NCBI GenBank assembly: GCA_030430535.1
Contig: JAUIKY010000037.1
Span: 1-34,891, forward strand
Direction of reading: 5' to 3'
Source of the DNA: Bacteroidia bacterium
GTDB taxonomy: Bacteria > Bacteroidota > Bacteroidia > Flavobacteriales > Flavobacteriaceae
Length of the DNA: 34,891 bases
In this document: piece after piece, positions 1 to 9,245 of the stretch
Layout of the letters: each line of letters begins with the position of its first letter
Numbering within the stretch: the first letter of the stretch is position 1
Position numbers and translations under genes: made by a program
Notes under the pieces: generated by a model
What the model saw: the letters and a program-made list of their open reading frames with translations, nothing else
Told to the model about the DNA's origin: nothing
Database searches by the model: none

Positions 1-789
1 CATTACAAATACAAAGCAGTTGAAGTCGACCCAGAAAACAACAGACTGGTGTATAATTTAGGAGCTTACTTATACACTATAAAGTCTTATAAATTGGCAT
101 TGGTATATCTCCATAAAGCTCTGGAAAAATGGCCAAACCATTCGTTTACCCATCGGTTGCTAGCGGCACTTTACAGTGATTTTGAAGATTACGACAAAGC
201 CCTATACCACATTAACATTGCTTTTGAAAAAGAGGATGATTTACTGAAACACAGTTCGGGCAGACTTGAACACGACATAAGGACGATACGCGGATACATT
301 CATCATAAACTAGGGCAATCTGAAAAAGGCATTGCCGATTTAGAAGAAGCAATTCGTTTAAATAATGAAAATTCATTCGCGTATAGGCATTTGGGCGTGA
401 TATATCACGACTTGGGCAACCATGAAAAAGCATGTGAATTGCTACAGAAAGCAGAAAAACTTGGCTACGAAAAAACCCACGACAGGTACGATTTGAAGAC
501 ATACTTAAACCAATCATGCAACAGTTCCATTTCCTCCAAAAAACCAACACCAAAAAAAAACAACAAACCTTTTGTTTATCCTAACCCTACAAGGAACAGT
601 ATCACAATAAAACATTTGAGCCATAAAAAAACGGCATATTCATTGTTTAATTTTGACTCGAAATTAATCCGTACAGGAACGTTATTACAAAACGAATCTA
701 TTGACTTATCCGGTCTTCCTTCAGGATTATATATTTTAAACACAAGCTCTGAAGGACTTTATAATACGTTTAAGATTATAAAAGAATAG
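1..789 (+). CDS. TPR-repeat protein with type IX secretion C-terminal sorting domain (5' end outside window)
   Basis: The reading frame is open from base 1, and the codons before the first internal GTG (49) already encode TPR-like sequence, so the true start lies left of the window. At least three TPR helix pairs are visible (roughly residues 1-150 of the visible part), with typical motifs such as the repeats around YDKALYHINIAFE and SEKGIADLEEAIRLN. A Lys/Asn/Pro linker follows. The last ~75 residues (VYPNPTRNSITI to TFKIIKE) match the type A Por secretion-system tail: YPNP motif, beta-rich, ending in a short basic segment. In Bacteroidota this tail directs export through the type IX system and attachment to the cell surface. 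The TPR part probably binds protein partners; no enzymatic domain is visible in the portion seen. Confidence 0.85.
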   Translation, partial: HYKYKAVEVDPENNRLVYNLGAYLYTIKSYKLALVYLHKALEKWPNHSFTHRLLAALYSDFEDYDKALYHINIAFEKEDDLLKHSSGRLEHDIRTIRGYIHHKLGQSEKGIADLEEAIRLNNENSFAYRHLGVIYHDLGNHEKACELLQKAEKLGYEKTHDRYDLKTYLNQSCNSSISSKKPTPKKNNKPFVYPNPTRNSITIKHLSHKKTAYSLFNFDSKLIRTGTLLQNESIDLSGLPSGLYILNTSSEGLYNTFKIIKE

Positions 790-829
790 CCTTCTTTCGC
801 ATTGGAGTTTTTATCCGTTAAGATGTTCT

Positions 830-1060
830 TTATTTTTTTGGATATTGCTTTTTAATATTCCTAATTAGGTCTTCCAGTCCGTTGAGCTTCAATTCGTAAA
901 CCTGCTTTAGCATATCGCCAAGTTTCCCTTTTGGAAAGCCTTTGCTGTGGTACCAAACTACATAATGTTCGGGCAAATCAATCAAGTAACGCCCCTCGTA
1001 TTTCCCAAAAGGCATTTTGGTATGAGCTAGGTCTATTAAAAATTGTTTATCGGGGAGCAT
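830..1060 (-). CDS. DUF3820 family protein
   Basis: This 76-residue protein carries the DUF3820 core: MPFGKYEGRYLIDLPEHYVVWY followed by KGFPKGKLGDML. The motif [LM]PFGKYxGxxLxDLPxxYxxW is characteristic of this small, widely distributed family of uncertain function; a role as a putative nucleic-acid-associated factor is sometimes suggested in family descriptions. It has no signal peptide or membrane segment. The ATG at 1060 lies 5 bp after the stop of the LysM protein encoded just upstream on the same strand, so the two are almost certainly co-transcribed. Function unknown. Confidence 0.8.
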   Translation of the reverse strand: MLPDKQFLIDLAHTKMPFGKYEGRYLIDLPEHYVVWYHSKGFPKGKLGDMLKQVYELKLNGLEDLIRNIKKQYPKK

Positions 1061-1065
1061 GCATG

Positions 1066-2988
1066 CTATTGCTTGACTTCTACAATCGATAAGTTATCGT
1101 ATTTAACGAGATAAACAGAATCATTATAGTACCCGCCCATCAACTCTTTTTTGTAAGCAAATTTATTTTCGATGTATTCGGTTAAAGGTGCATTTTTTAC
1201 CGAAAGATACAAATCGCTTGAAGATACTAATCGTAACACCACATCCATAGTTAAATCGAAGCCTTTAACCGCTTTGTTGTTCGGTGTAATTTGGTAAGTA
1301 TCGATATATTTCTTCAAGAAAACTCTATGGTCGTTTTCATTATAGGCTTTAGAGCCTGTGGCAAAATGAAATTGAAGTTTAGAAAGATGGGTATTATTTA
1401 TTTGGTCGCCCTCAAAAGCCGAATTTAAATGGGTAGTAACCAAAATAATTTTTCGCGCTGATTCTTCGGTATTCCCATTTCTTATCAATGATGCCAAAAC
1501 ACTGGTAACATTGGCTGCAAATCCTTCATTTTGGGTTTCTAAAAACACAATATTTTTACCTGGCTTTAAAGCAGATTCAATATCGGCACGGGTTACAAAA
1601 AACTCGTCTTTTCCTTCTTTATTTTTTCTTGACAACACTTGTTTGGCCCGCGCGAACACCTGTTTCAACTCATTGTATATCGCTGTATTTTTGGTATCGT
1701 GTACAATAATGATATTGGACGATAGCGAATCGGCCTTCACAAAATTTATTACTTTAGCCTTTAATAGCTCATCAGAAGGTCTGGCCTGAAATACATTATC
1801 GTAAAGCTTTAAATTGGTGCCAATGGGCGAGACCACAGGGATGTGAAACTTTCTTAAATCTGAAGCAGCACGTTCAAAATTTCTTCCTGTTAGGGGGCCA
1901 ATAACCGCATCGACATTTTCAAAATCATTTTCGTTTATAATGCGCGATACTTCGGCTGTTTCATTTTTGGTATCATAAACATCCAACTTCAGGGAAATTC
2001 CTAAAGTTTTCAATGAATCGACAGCCATTAAAACCCCCGAATAAAAATCTAAAGACGTATTCAAGTAAGGGTCGTTTTTTATGCTTCTTTTTGTATCAGC
2101 AACCGAATCGAAATCCACCCGATTCAACCTAAACGGAAGCATAATAGCTATGCGCTTGGTACTAAAATCTGAAATACTATCCACCAAATTGATTTTTCCT
2201 GAAATAGAAAAATCATCGGTAGTCGCTGTGTAGGGTATTTTTAAAATCATGCCCTCTTTAAGACCACTTTCCTTGAGTCCTGGATTTAATTTTTCAAGGT
2301 CTTCCTGCTCTAAACCTAATTTCAGTTTTAGGCGGTAAAAACCTTCCCTAGGCAATACTTTATAATATCCATATTTTTCATCAACCGTTTTTACATCTTC
2401 AGCAGAAAGATTGGGCACAATAATTTCTTGTCCCACTTTTAAAACTTCAGGCATCCCTGGATTTAAGGCTTCCAACTCACTTACTGAAATTCCAAACCTG
2501 TAAGCAACCCGCCACTTGCCTTCTTTGGGTTGCACGGTGTAAGTCTTAGTTGTTTCAGCTGCCTCTACCGTTTCTGTAGTTTTGTAAACCGGTATTTGGA
2601 TTCTGTCGCCTTTTCTTAACGGATTGGCATACAAAAAGGAGTTGTGTTTTTTTATATCCTCTTCGGTTACGTTGTATTCTTTTGCCAAACTGTACAAAGT
2701 TTCCTTTCGTTTGGTTTTATGTTCTTTAAATCCTTGGAGTTCTTTGGTAACGGTAACTTTAGGCTGCTTTGCTTTTGATAAAGGGATAATAAGTATGGTG
2801 TTCGCTTTCAGTCCGTTTTTGGCATCTGGATTGAGCTCATAAATATCATAAGGTGAAACAAAATATTTTTTTGAAACTTCTTCGATAGTCTCACCTGCCT
2901 TCACCTTATGTGTGCTGAAATTTTGTGCGTTTACAGATGAAAAACCGAATGTTACTGCCAGAATAAAAACTAAAAGAAATCTACTCAT
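1066..2988 (-). CDS. Secreted protein with four LysM domains and a periplasmic-binding-protein fold
   Basis: I chose the ATG at 2988 because it begins a clean signal peptide (MSRFLLVFILAVTFGFSSVNA) cleaved near residue 21; an in-frame start at 3009 would add seven residues in front of it. Four consecutive LysM-like segments follow: HKVKAGETIEEVSKKY..., HKTKRKETLYSLAKEY..., YTVQPKEGKWRVAYRF... and YKVLPREGFYRLKLKL..., together spanning roughly residues 24-255. The last ~360 residues look like a type 1 periplasmic ligand-binding fold (KRIAIMLPFRLNRVDFD, DAVIGPLTGRNFERAA, HIPVVSPIGTN). LysM binds peptidoglycan. The binding-protein fold here has no transporter neighbour, so it may act as a cell-wall-associated sensor or regulator, as the similarly folded LpoA does for penicillin-binding proteins; that role is inference. 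It is followed by the DUF3820 gene. Confidence 0.85.
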   Translation of the reverse strand: MSRFLLVFILAVTFGFSSVNAQNFSTHKVKAGETIEEVSKKYFVSPYDIYELNPDAKNGLKANTILIIPLSKAKQPKVTVTKELQGFKEHKTKRKETLYSLAKEYNVTEEDIKKHNSFLYANPLRKGDRIQIPVYKTTETVEAAETTKTYTVQPKEGKWRVAYRFGISVSELEALNPGMPEVLKVGQEIIVPNLSAEDVKTVDEKYGYYKVLPREGFYRLKLKLGLEQEDLEKLNPGLKESGLKEGMILKIPYTATTDDFSISGKINLVDSISDFSTKRIAIMLPFRLNRVDFDSVADTKRSIKNDPYLNTSLDFYSGVLMAVDSLKTLGISLKLDVYDTKNETAEVSRIINENDFENVDAVIGPLTGRNFERAASDLRKFHIPVVSPIGTNLKLYDNVFQARPSDELLKAKVINFVKADSLSSNIIIVHDTKNTAIYNELKQVFARAKQVLSRKNKEGKDEFFVTRADIESALKPGKNIVFLETQNEGFAANVTSVLASLIRNGNTEESARKIILVTTHLNSAFEGDQINNTHLSKLQFHFATGSKAYNENDHRVFLKKYIDTYQITPNNKAVKGFDLTMDVVLRLVSSSDLYLSVKNAPLTEYIENKFAYKKELMGGYYNDSVYLVKYDNLSIVEVKQ

Positions 2989-3049
2989 ACCGTTTAATTG
3001 AGAAAACATAAATATAATAAAAACACCAACCGTTTTGGTTATATACGTT

Positions 3050-3102
3050 GATTGTTATTTAAAAAGACGATTTTAAATAAACCATCTTTTTAAATAACAA
3101 TC
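3050..3102 (-). terminator. Long AT-rich hairpin between guaA and the LysM gene
   Basis: An 18-bp perfect inverted repeat (3050-3067 against 3085-3102, GATTGTTATTTAAAAAGA) encloses a 17-nt loop. It lies downstream of guaA and upstream of the LysM gene, both on the minus strand. The stem is AT-rich and lacks a clean U-tract, so it is not a textbook intrinsic terminator; it may be a processing or stabilising hairpin instead. Confidence 0.5.
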
Positions 3103-3142
3103 ATACAATGTGCCAAAAGGCCGTTCAGTCAAAACTAATTGA

Positions 3143-4678
3143 CTATTCCCACTCAATAGTGGCGGGTGGCTTCGAACTAATGTCGTACACTACCCTATTA
3201 ACGCCTTTTACTTTATTTATTATATCGTTTGATGTTTTTTGAAGGAATTCGTAAGGTAAATTTACCCAATCGGCAGTCATTCCATCGGTGCTTTCAACAG
3301 CTCTTAATGCTACACATTTTTCATACGTACGCTCATCGCCCATTACCCCAACACTGTTTACCGGTAGTAACATGGCACCCGCTTGCCAAACCTTATCGTA
3401 TAGTCCCCAAGATTTTAATCCGTTGATGAAAATCGCATCCACCTCTTGAAGGATTCTTACTTTTTCGGCAGTAATATCACCTAAAATTCGAATGCCCAAC
3501 CCTGGCCCTGGGAACGGATGACGTCCCAAAAGTTCTGAATCAATGCCCAAGGTTGCTCCTACTCGCCTTACTTCATCTTTAAAAATAGCACGTAAAGGCT
3601 CTACGATTTTAAGCTTCATAAAATCGGGCAACCCACCTACGTTATGGTGACTTTTTATAGTTGCTGAAGGGCCGCCGGTAGCCGACACACTTTCAATCAC
3701 ATCTGGATAAATGGTACCTTGCGCCAACCATTCAACATCTTTCAATTTATGGGCTTCATCATCAAAAACCTCTATAAACGCATTACCAATGGCTTTACGT
3801 TTTTTCTCTGGGTCTTCAATGCCTTTCAACGCAGCCAAAAATCGCTCGGAAGCATCGACGCCTTTTACATTAAGCCCCATGCCTTCGTACTGCTTTAATA
3901 CGCTTTCAAATTCATTTTTACGAAGCAAGCCGTTATTAACGAATATACAGTACAAGTTTTTACCAATGGCCTTGTTTAAAAGTACGGCAGCCACGGTAGA
4001 ATCTACTCCGCCGGAAAGTCCTAAAACCACTTTCCCGTCGCCCACTTTTTCTTGAATGGCTTCAACGGTTTCTTCTACAAAAGACTGTGGTGTCCAATCT
4101 TGGTTCAATCCGGCTATTTTTACCAAAAAGTTTTCCAACAGTTGTTTTCCGTCGGTTGAATGATATACTTCTGGATGAAACTGAATTGCATAAGTGGTTT
4201 CACCTTCTATTTTATAGGCGGCATTTTCAACATCGTGCGTACTGGCAATCAACACGCCATTTGTTGGTAATTCCTTTATAGTGTCACTATGGCTCATCCA
4301 AACTTGGCTACCCGCAGTAATATTTTCGAAAAACGTTTCATCTTCCTTTACATACGATAAATTAGCTCGTCCATACTCTCGTGTGTTTGAAGGAGCTACA
4401 TTTCCGCCGGAAAAATGAGCCAAATATTGGGCACCGTAACAAACGGCCAACATCGGTTTTTTACCGCGTATACCACTTAAATCGGGGTGCAGAGCATCTT
4501 CTCCCCTTACGGAATTGGGGCTACCCGAAAGAATTACGCCCTTGTATTCTTCAATGTTTGACGGAATTTTGTTGAATGGATGTATTTCGGAGTAAATGTT
4601 GAGTTCCCTAACTCTACGGGCAATAAGCTGTGTGTATTGCGATCCGAAGTCTAAAATAAGTACCTTATCGTGTTGCAT
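3143..4678 (-). CDS. guaA: GMP synthase (glutamine-hydrolysing)
   Basis: It converts XMP to GMP using ATP and glutamine, the last step of guanine nucleotide synthesis. The class I glutamine amidotransferase domain is at ~residues 5-190, with nucleophile C80 (MLAVCYGAQ) and the His168/Glu170 pair in QFHPE. The ATP-pyrophosphatase P-loop SGGVDS is at 222-227. The dimerisation domain ends in the family signature [18 protein letters not shown]. The start is placed at the ATG at 4678, since the only upstream alternative is a TTG two codons earlier; the resulting 511 residues are the usual length. A TAnnTTTG-like box (TATTTTTG, 4682-4689 minus) sits directly before the ATG, which would give a very short leader if used. 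It is separated from the neighbouring decarboxylase gene by 62 bp. Confidence 0.97.
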   Translation of the reverse strand: MQHDKVLILDFGSQYTQLIARRVRELNIYSEIHPFNKIPSNIEEYKGVILSGSPNSVRGEDALHPDLSGIRGKKPMLAVCYGAQYLAHFSGGNVAPSNTREYGRANLSYVKEDETFFENITAGSQVWMSHSDTIKELPTNGVLIASTHDVENAAYKIEGETTYAIQFHPEVYHSTDGKQLLENFLVKIAGLNQDWTPQSFVEETVEAIQEKVGDGKVVLGLSGGVDSTVAAVLLNKAIGKNLYCIFVNNGLLRKNEFESVLKQYEGMGLNVKGVDASERFLAALKGIEDPEKKRKAIGNAFIEVFDDEAHKLKDVEWLAQGTIYPDVIESVSATGGPSATIKSHHNVGGLPDFMKLKIVEPLRAIFKDEVRRVGATLGIDSELLGRHPFPGPGLGIRILGDITAEKVRILQEVDAIFINGLKSWGLYDKVWQAGAMLLPVNSVGVMGDERTYEKCVALRAVESTDGMTADWVNLPYEFLQKTSNDIINKVKGVNRVVYDISSKPPATIEWE

Positions 4679-4740
4679 GCGCAAAAATAATGATTGATTT
4701 TATATTGAAAAATTATAGCCTGATGTTTTTTGAACAAATT

Positions 4741-6111
4741 CTATGTCATCGAATCTAAAATCATTTGGATATCCTTTTCGGTGGTATCGGGATTAATAAA
4801 ACAGAACCGCGACACGGTTTCAAAAGTATTGCCATTTTTCCATTTGGTTGGGGTTACCAAAGCGAATCCCGATTTATGGTTTTCGTAGGTCCAATGCGTA
4901 TAATCTTCGGGCTGCCACCCTATTCTCCTAAACAGCACACACGATAAACTCGGCTCCCGAACCAATTCCACATTGGGATTCTCTTCAATCATTTTTCCGG
5001 CGATTTGTGCCAACTCCAATCCACGCTCTACGGCAATTTTATAACTATCGGTACCGTGGGTAGCCAACGAAAACCAAAGTGGCAATCCCCTAACCCGTCT
5101 CGTTAACTGTATTTGATAATCTGTTGGATTGAAACCGTGCGCCCCTTCGTCCTTAAAAATATCAAGGTATGAGCCTTGTTGCGAATGAGCTTCTTTGGCC
5201 AATTGTGGTTTTTTGTAAATTACGGCTCCGCAATCGTAAGGCGAGAACATCCACTTATGCGGATCGATGGTAATGCTGTCGGCCCGTTCAATGCCATTGA
5301 ACAAATGTCTTGCAGAATCGGCCACCAAAGCCCCACCTCCGTAGGCAGCATCAACATGGAACCACAGTTTTTCAGTTTCGCAAACCTCTGCAATACCTTC
5401 TAAATCGTCAATAATTCCAGCGTTGGTCGTTCCGCCGGTGGCCACCACCGCAAACAAGCGCTTTCTTTGGTGAAAGGTCAATCCGTTTATCGTTTTACTT
5501 AAACCTTCTCCTGAGAGTTGTTCTTCGGTATCGACCAACAAAATATCTACATCGGCCACCTTCGCCATCGCTTTTATGGACGAATGAGCTCCAATGGAAG
5601 TAATAATCAAACCTTTTTCGCGCTTATAGGTGTCATCACGTCGCCAAAATTCACGTGCGGTAACAATGGCCGACAAGTTGGCTGCCGTTCCGCCGCTGGT
5701 AAACACACCAAACGCACCGTCGGGCAATCCGGTAAGCGACACCATCCATCGCATGGCCTCGTTTTCGCAAAAAATACCGCCCGCACCTTCCATCCAGTAA
5801 GCGCCGTGAATGCTGGATGCCGAAGTCACCAAATCGAACATTATTGCTGCTCGGGTGGGTGAGGCTGGTACAAAGGCCAAATTTCGTGGGTGGTCCACAG
5901 GCACATTGGCTTTCGACAAATATTTGCGCCATAACTTAAAAGCATATTCACCGCCAATACCCTCGGGCGTTACGGTTTCACCCACCAATGCTTTTAGCTC
6001 TTCTTCCTTTTTGGGTTTTCCAATAGGATGTTCAACGGCCGAAATTCTATTGATTGCATATTTCATCACATCCAAGGTCATCTCAACCAAGTCAATATCT
6101 ATTTTGTGCAT
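4741..6111 (-). CDS. PLP-dependent group II amino-acid decarboxylase
   Basis: The 456-residue protein has the fold-type I decarboxylase signatures: FTSGGTAANLSAI near 137-149, HVDAAYGGG at 252-260 (Asp254 would pair with the PLP pyridine nitrogen) and the Schiff-base lysine in DPHKW (K286). The family covers aromatic-amino-acid, glutamate, diaminobutyrate and PLP-type aspartate decarboxylases; the substrate cannot be set from sequence alone. The start codon is 2 bp from the bshC stop, so it is co-transcribed with and probably translationally coupled to bshC. An aspartate decarboxylase making beta-alanine for coenzyme A would fit a thiol-cofactor context, but that is speculation. Sequence beyond the active site (QLTRRVRGLPLWFSLATHG) is also family-typical. 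Cytoplasmic. Confidence 0.9.
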   Translation of the reverse strand: MHKIDIDLVEMTLDVMKYAINRISAVEHPIGKPKKEEELKALVGETVTPEGIGGEYAFKLWRKYLSKANVPVDHPRNLAFVPASPTRAAIMFDLVTSASSIHGAYWMEGAGGIFCENEAMRWMVSLTGLPDGAFGVFTSGGTAANLSAIVTAREFWRRDDTYKREKGLIITSIGAHSSIKAMAKVADVDILLVDTEEQLSGEGLSKTINGLTFHQRKRLFAVVATGGTTNAGIIDDLEGIAEVCETEKLWFHVDAAYGGGALVADSARHLFNGIERADSITIDPHKWMFSPYDCGAVIYKKPQLAKEAHSQQGSYLDIFKDEGAHGFNPTDYQIQLTRRVRGLPLWFSLATHGTDSYKIAVERGLELAQIAGKMIEENPNVELVREPSLSCVLFRRIGWQPEDYTHWTYENHKSGFALVTPTKWKNGNTFETVSRFCFINPDTTEKDIQMILDSMT

Positions 6112-6113
6112 AA

Positions 6114-7730
6114 TTATAAAGTGAGAATTGAAAATTCGCCTTTTAGCGGATCTAAACTTTCAATTAAATTTGGAATTAAACGCTCGCCATATTCCAGATA
6201 AAATTCTGAAAAATTGGTATTGCGCTCTTGTAAACTTTTGTTTGGGAATAATTCGTTCTGAATATCCGTCATTCGTGAAACCTCATCAGAAAGTTTTCGC
6301 CTTTGGGCTTTCAGCAACCGCTTTTCAAGATGTTCCAGTCCCTTTAACTGTTTTGTTTCCTGCGCACTTACTGCTCCTAAAAAGGATTTATCGGTCTGTT
6401 TTGCCAATTGAAACAATGCTTCAAATTGCTGTTTTAAATGTTCCTTTTGAATTGAAAAATCAATATCTATGTTCGATATTTCACGCACCTTTTTGTTGAT
6501 AAACGAATCCCGTTTCAGAAAAATATCTTCGGAAGAAACATCTAATTTCTGAAGTTTTTTAAGTTGATTTTCAGATTGAATCAATACCGAATTCCTCAAT
6601 AACAGCATTGGGAACGGTACGTTTACTTTTTCAAAAAAGGATTTCAACTGAAACCAATAGGCCAATTCGCCACCACCGCCAATATAGCAAAGGTTAGGTA
6701 AAATGACCTCCTGATACAACGGGCGCATAATAACGTTTGGTGAAAAACGCTCAGGCACCTCATTGAGGTGTTTTAGCATCTCACTCTTGCTCCAAGAAAG
6801 GTCAGTATTTAAAACTTTATAAACCCCATCCCGATAGCTATCGGAATCTAAAACAATGCGCTCGCGTAAATTTTCCGTTAAGTAAAACAGATTGATTTCG
6901 CGTGGGTTGACCTGAATTTTATAATTTTCGGGAAGTTGATTAATCTGTACATTAGTTTCTGTTACCTGCTTAAACGAGGTCTGTTCGAGCAACTCCTGTT
7001 CCATAAATGGCACAAACTGCTTTTTTAAATCGGCATCATTTCCATCTACAATTACCAATCCGTAATCCTTAAACAGCTCGTTGGCCAAATATCGTGTGGC
7101 ATCGGTTAAATTATCGTGTTTTAAATAGCTTTCACTAAAAAGGCGCTTTAAAAATTCAGCATTTTTACTGGGGCCCAAATCTTGTGAAAACAAATTGAAA
7201 ACCGCCTCCAAACCTTCGGTAGAAAGTTCGCCCACAGCACCACTGGCATTTTTATTCCAATGGATTTTTTTTCCTTTAAAATTGAAATAATTGATTTCCT
7301 CAAAATCGTGATCCTCTGTAGCCATCCAATATACGGGTACAAAATTAAAATCGGGGTGTGCTTTCTTTAACTCGTTTGAGAGGTTAATGGCCGAAACAAT
7401 TTTATAAAGAAAATACAACGGCCCGGTGAATAAATTAAGCTGATGGCCCGTTGTAATTGTAAACGTATTTGAAAATTTTAAATTTTCTATGTTTTGAAGC
7501 GTTTTTTCTGAAGCCTCAACGGATTGGTATTGATTCTTTAGAGCAGAAACCAAAACTTCCCTAGATTCAGCTGAAAAAGATTTCTCCTTTTCTAGTATTT
7601 GATTCTTGAAATTTCCAAATTTCGGAAAACGATTATAAAACGGCGCCAACTGTGGTTTTTCATCTAAATAATCGCAGATTAGTTGAGAAAAATAGCCAGT
7701 TTTACGAAACGTTATAGAATGGTGCTGCAT
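6114..7730 (-). CDS. bshC: Putative bacillithiol cysteine-adding enzyme BshC
   Basis: BshC adds cysteine to glucosaminyl-malate in the last step of bacillithiol synthesis, the low-molecular-weight thiol used in many Firmicutes and Bacteroidota. The 538-residue length is normal. The N-terminal Rossmann-like core contains TTGHQLNLFTGPLYFLYK (GHQ at 95-97) and the VPVYWMATEDHDFEEIN segment, both highly typical of the family. The middle has the conserved VIMRPLYQEVILPNLCYIGGGGELAYW block. The C-terminal part is a charged coiled coil (around 430-500) as in characterised BshC. It appears to be the first gene of a minus-strand unit with the PLP decarboxylase; bshA and bshB are not in the window. Confidence 0.93.
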   Translation of the reverse strand: MQHHSITFRKTGYFSQLICDYLDEKPQLAPFYNRFPKFGNFKNQILEKEKSFSAESREVLVSALKNQYQSVEASEKTLQNIENLKFSNTFTITTGHQLNLFTGPLYFLYKIVSAINLSNELKKAHPDFNFVPVYWMATEDHDFEEINYFNFKGKKIHWNKNASGAVGELSTEGLEAVFNLFSQDLGPSKNAEFLKRLFSESYLKHDNLTDATRYLANELFKDYGLVIVDGNDADLKKQFVPFMEQELLEQTSFKQVTETNVQINQLPENYKIQVNPREINLFYLTENLRERIVLDSDSYRDGVYKVLNTDLSWSKSEMLKHLNEVPERFSPNVIMRPLYQEVILPNLCYIGGGGELAYWFQLKSFFEKVNVPFPMLLLRNSVLIQSENQLKKLQKLDVSSEDIFLKRDSFINKKVREISNIDIDFSIQKEHLKQQFEALFQLAKQTDKSFLGAVSAQETKQLKGLEHLEKRLLKAQRRKLSDEVSRMTDIQNELFPNKSLQERNTNFSEFYLEYGERLIPNLIESLDPLKGEFSILTL

Positions 7731-7944
7731 GCTTCAGTTTAAAATCGTGTAAATATACAGCTATTCTATTTTTTGAAATCTAAAAATAAAGTTAAGAGTT
7801 CTGCGTAGTAGGTTTTCAAAAGTTACAACTTGTAATAGCCACTAAAACCAAAAACCACTTAAGCCACTGTAAACCAAACGCCTATTGCAAAAATGTTATT
7901 TTTTTAGTACCTTATGATATCTTTTTACCGAAAAAACGACTGCC

Positions 7945-9210
7945 ATGGAAAACTCAGCTTTTTTCCGATTTGTTTGGGCCGTCACATTATTTTTAATGCT
8001 TGGCAGCACTGCGTATGCACAAAATTCAGAGGTTTTTAAAGCCATTCAAGGGGAGGTTGTGGATGCCGACACCAACGCTCCACTAATCTTTGCTGATATT
8101 GTTATTGAAGAATCCAACATCAGCACGGTTACCAACGGACAGGGCGAGTTCCTACTGAAAATCCCCGAAGAATTTTTTGAAGGCTCCCTGAAAATTTCAC
8201 ATTTGGGATACGAAAAAATGATGATGAGTATAACCTCCATCAATGAAAACGAAAAAATAAAGCTAACACCCGCACCCACTAAGCTAAATGAAATAAACCT
8301 CATCGCCCTGCCCAACCAAGATGCGCGCCAATTGGTTATTAATACGTTGGAAAAGAAAAGTTCAATTTACAACAATAACAACACATTAATGACGGCTTTT
8401 TACAGGGAAACCATAAAAAAACGTCGTAAAAATGCTTCGCTTTCTGAAGCTGTGGTAAAAATCCACAAACAACCCTACAATAATTTTAGAAACGACCATA
8501 TTGAACTGATAAAGGCCAGAAAAAAAACCGACTATTCCAAACTGGATACCATTGCACTAAAATTGCAAGGCGGCCCTTTCAGTAACCTTTATACCGATAT
8601 TATTAAATATCCGGAGTTTATTTTCACAGAAGAAAGTTTACCGCTGTACCAATTTAGTTTCGACCAGCCCACAACTGTAAACAACGAGCTTATTTACGTG
8701 GTGAATTTCAAACAAAAAAGACATATTTCAACACCGCTTTACTACGGTAAATTGTACATTGATGCCAAAACCTTGGCGCTAACCAGTGCCGTTTACAGTT
8801 TGAATGTTTCCAACAAAGACCTTTCCAGCCAAATGTTTGTGCGCAAAAAACCCAGAAAGGTCGATGTACACCCCAAAGAAGCCAATTACAGGGTAAATTA
8901 CCGTACCAAAAACGGCAAATGGCATTACGCATACAGTAATATTTCACTCGCTTTTAAGGTTAATTGGAAAGGCAAACTATTTAATAGCACCTATACTTTA
9001 AACAGCGAAATGGCCATTACCGATTGGGAAATAAAAGACCCAACACTTGCAGGAAATAGAAGTCAACTACTACGACCTTCCACCATTTTAACCGAAAGAG
9101 CATCCGGTTTTTCCGACCCACGGTTTTGGGGCGCCTACAATATTATTGAACCAGAAAAATCTATTGAATCGGCCATAAAAAAAATCCAACGACAATTAAA
9201 ACGGACATAG
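7945..9210 (+). CDS. Secreted CarboxypepD_reg-like domain protein
   Basis: A signal peptide is evident at the N terminus (FFRFVWAVTLFLMLGSTAYA, cleavage near residue 26). It is followed by a carboxypeptidase-regulatory-like beta-sandwich (~35-110: GEVVDADTNAPLIFADIVIE ... LKISHLGYEK). The remaining ~300 residues form a domain common in Bacteroidota surface or periplasmic proteins, ending in FWGAYNIIEPEKSIESAIKKI. No plug or barrel is present, so this is not a TonB receptor even though the N-terminal domain is shared with them. It probably sits in the periplasm or at the outer membrane; the function is unknown. The 213 bp before it shows no clear gene. Confidence 0.8.
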   Translation: MENSAFFRFVWAVTLFLMLGSTAYAQNSEVFKAIQGEVVDADTNAPLIFADIVIEESNISTVTNGQGEFLLKIPEEFFEGSLKISHLGYEKMMMSITSINENEKIKLTPAPTKLNEINLIALPNQDARQLVINTLEKKSSIYNNNNTLMTAFYRETIKKRRKNASLSEAVVKIHKQPYNNFRNDHIELIKARKKTDYSKLDTIALKLQGGPFSNLYTDIIKYPEFIFTEESLPLYQFSFDQPTTVNNELIYVVNFKQKRHISTPLYYGKLYIDAKTLALTSAVYSLNVSNKDLSSQMFVRKKPRKVDVHPKEANYRVNYRTKNGKWHYAYSNISLAFKVNWKGKLFNSTYTLNSEMAITDWEIKDPTLAGNRSQLLRPSTILTERASGFSDPRFWGAYNIIEPEKSIESAIKKIQRQLKRT

Positions 9211-9245
9211 AAATTCATTAAATTTATCAATAAAATTTTTGAATT

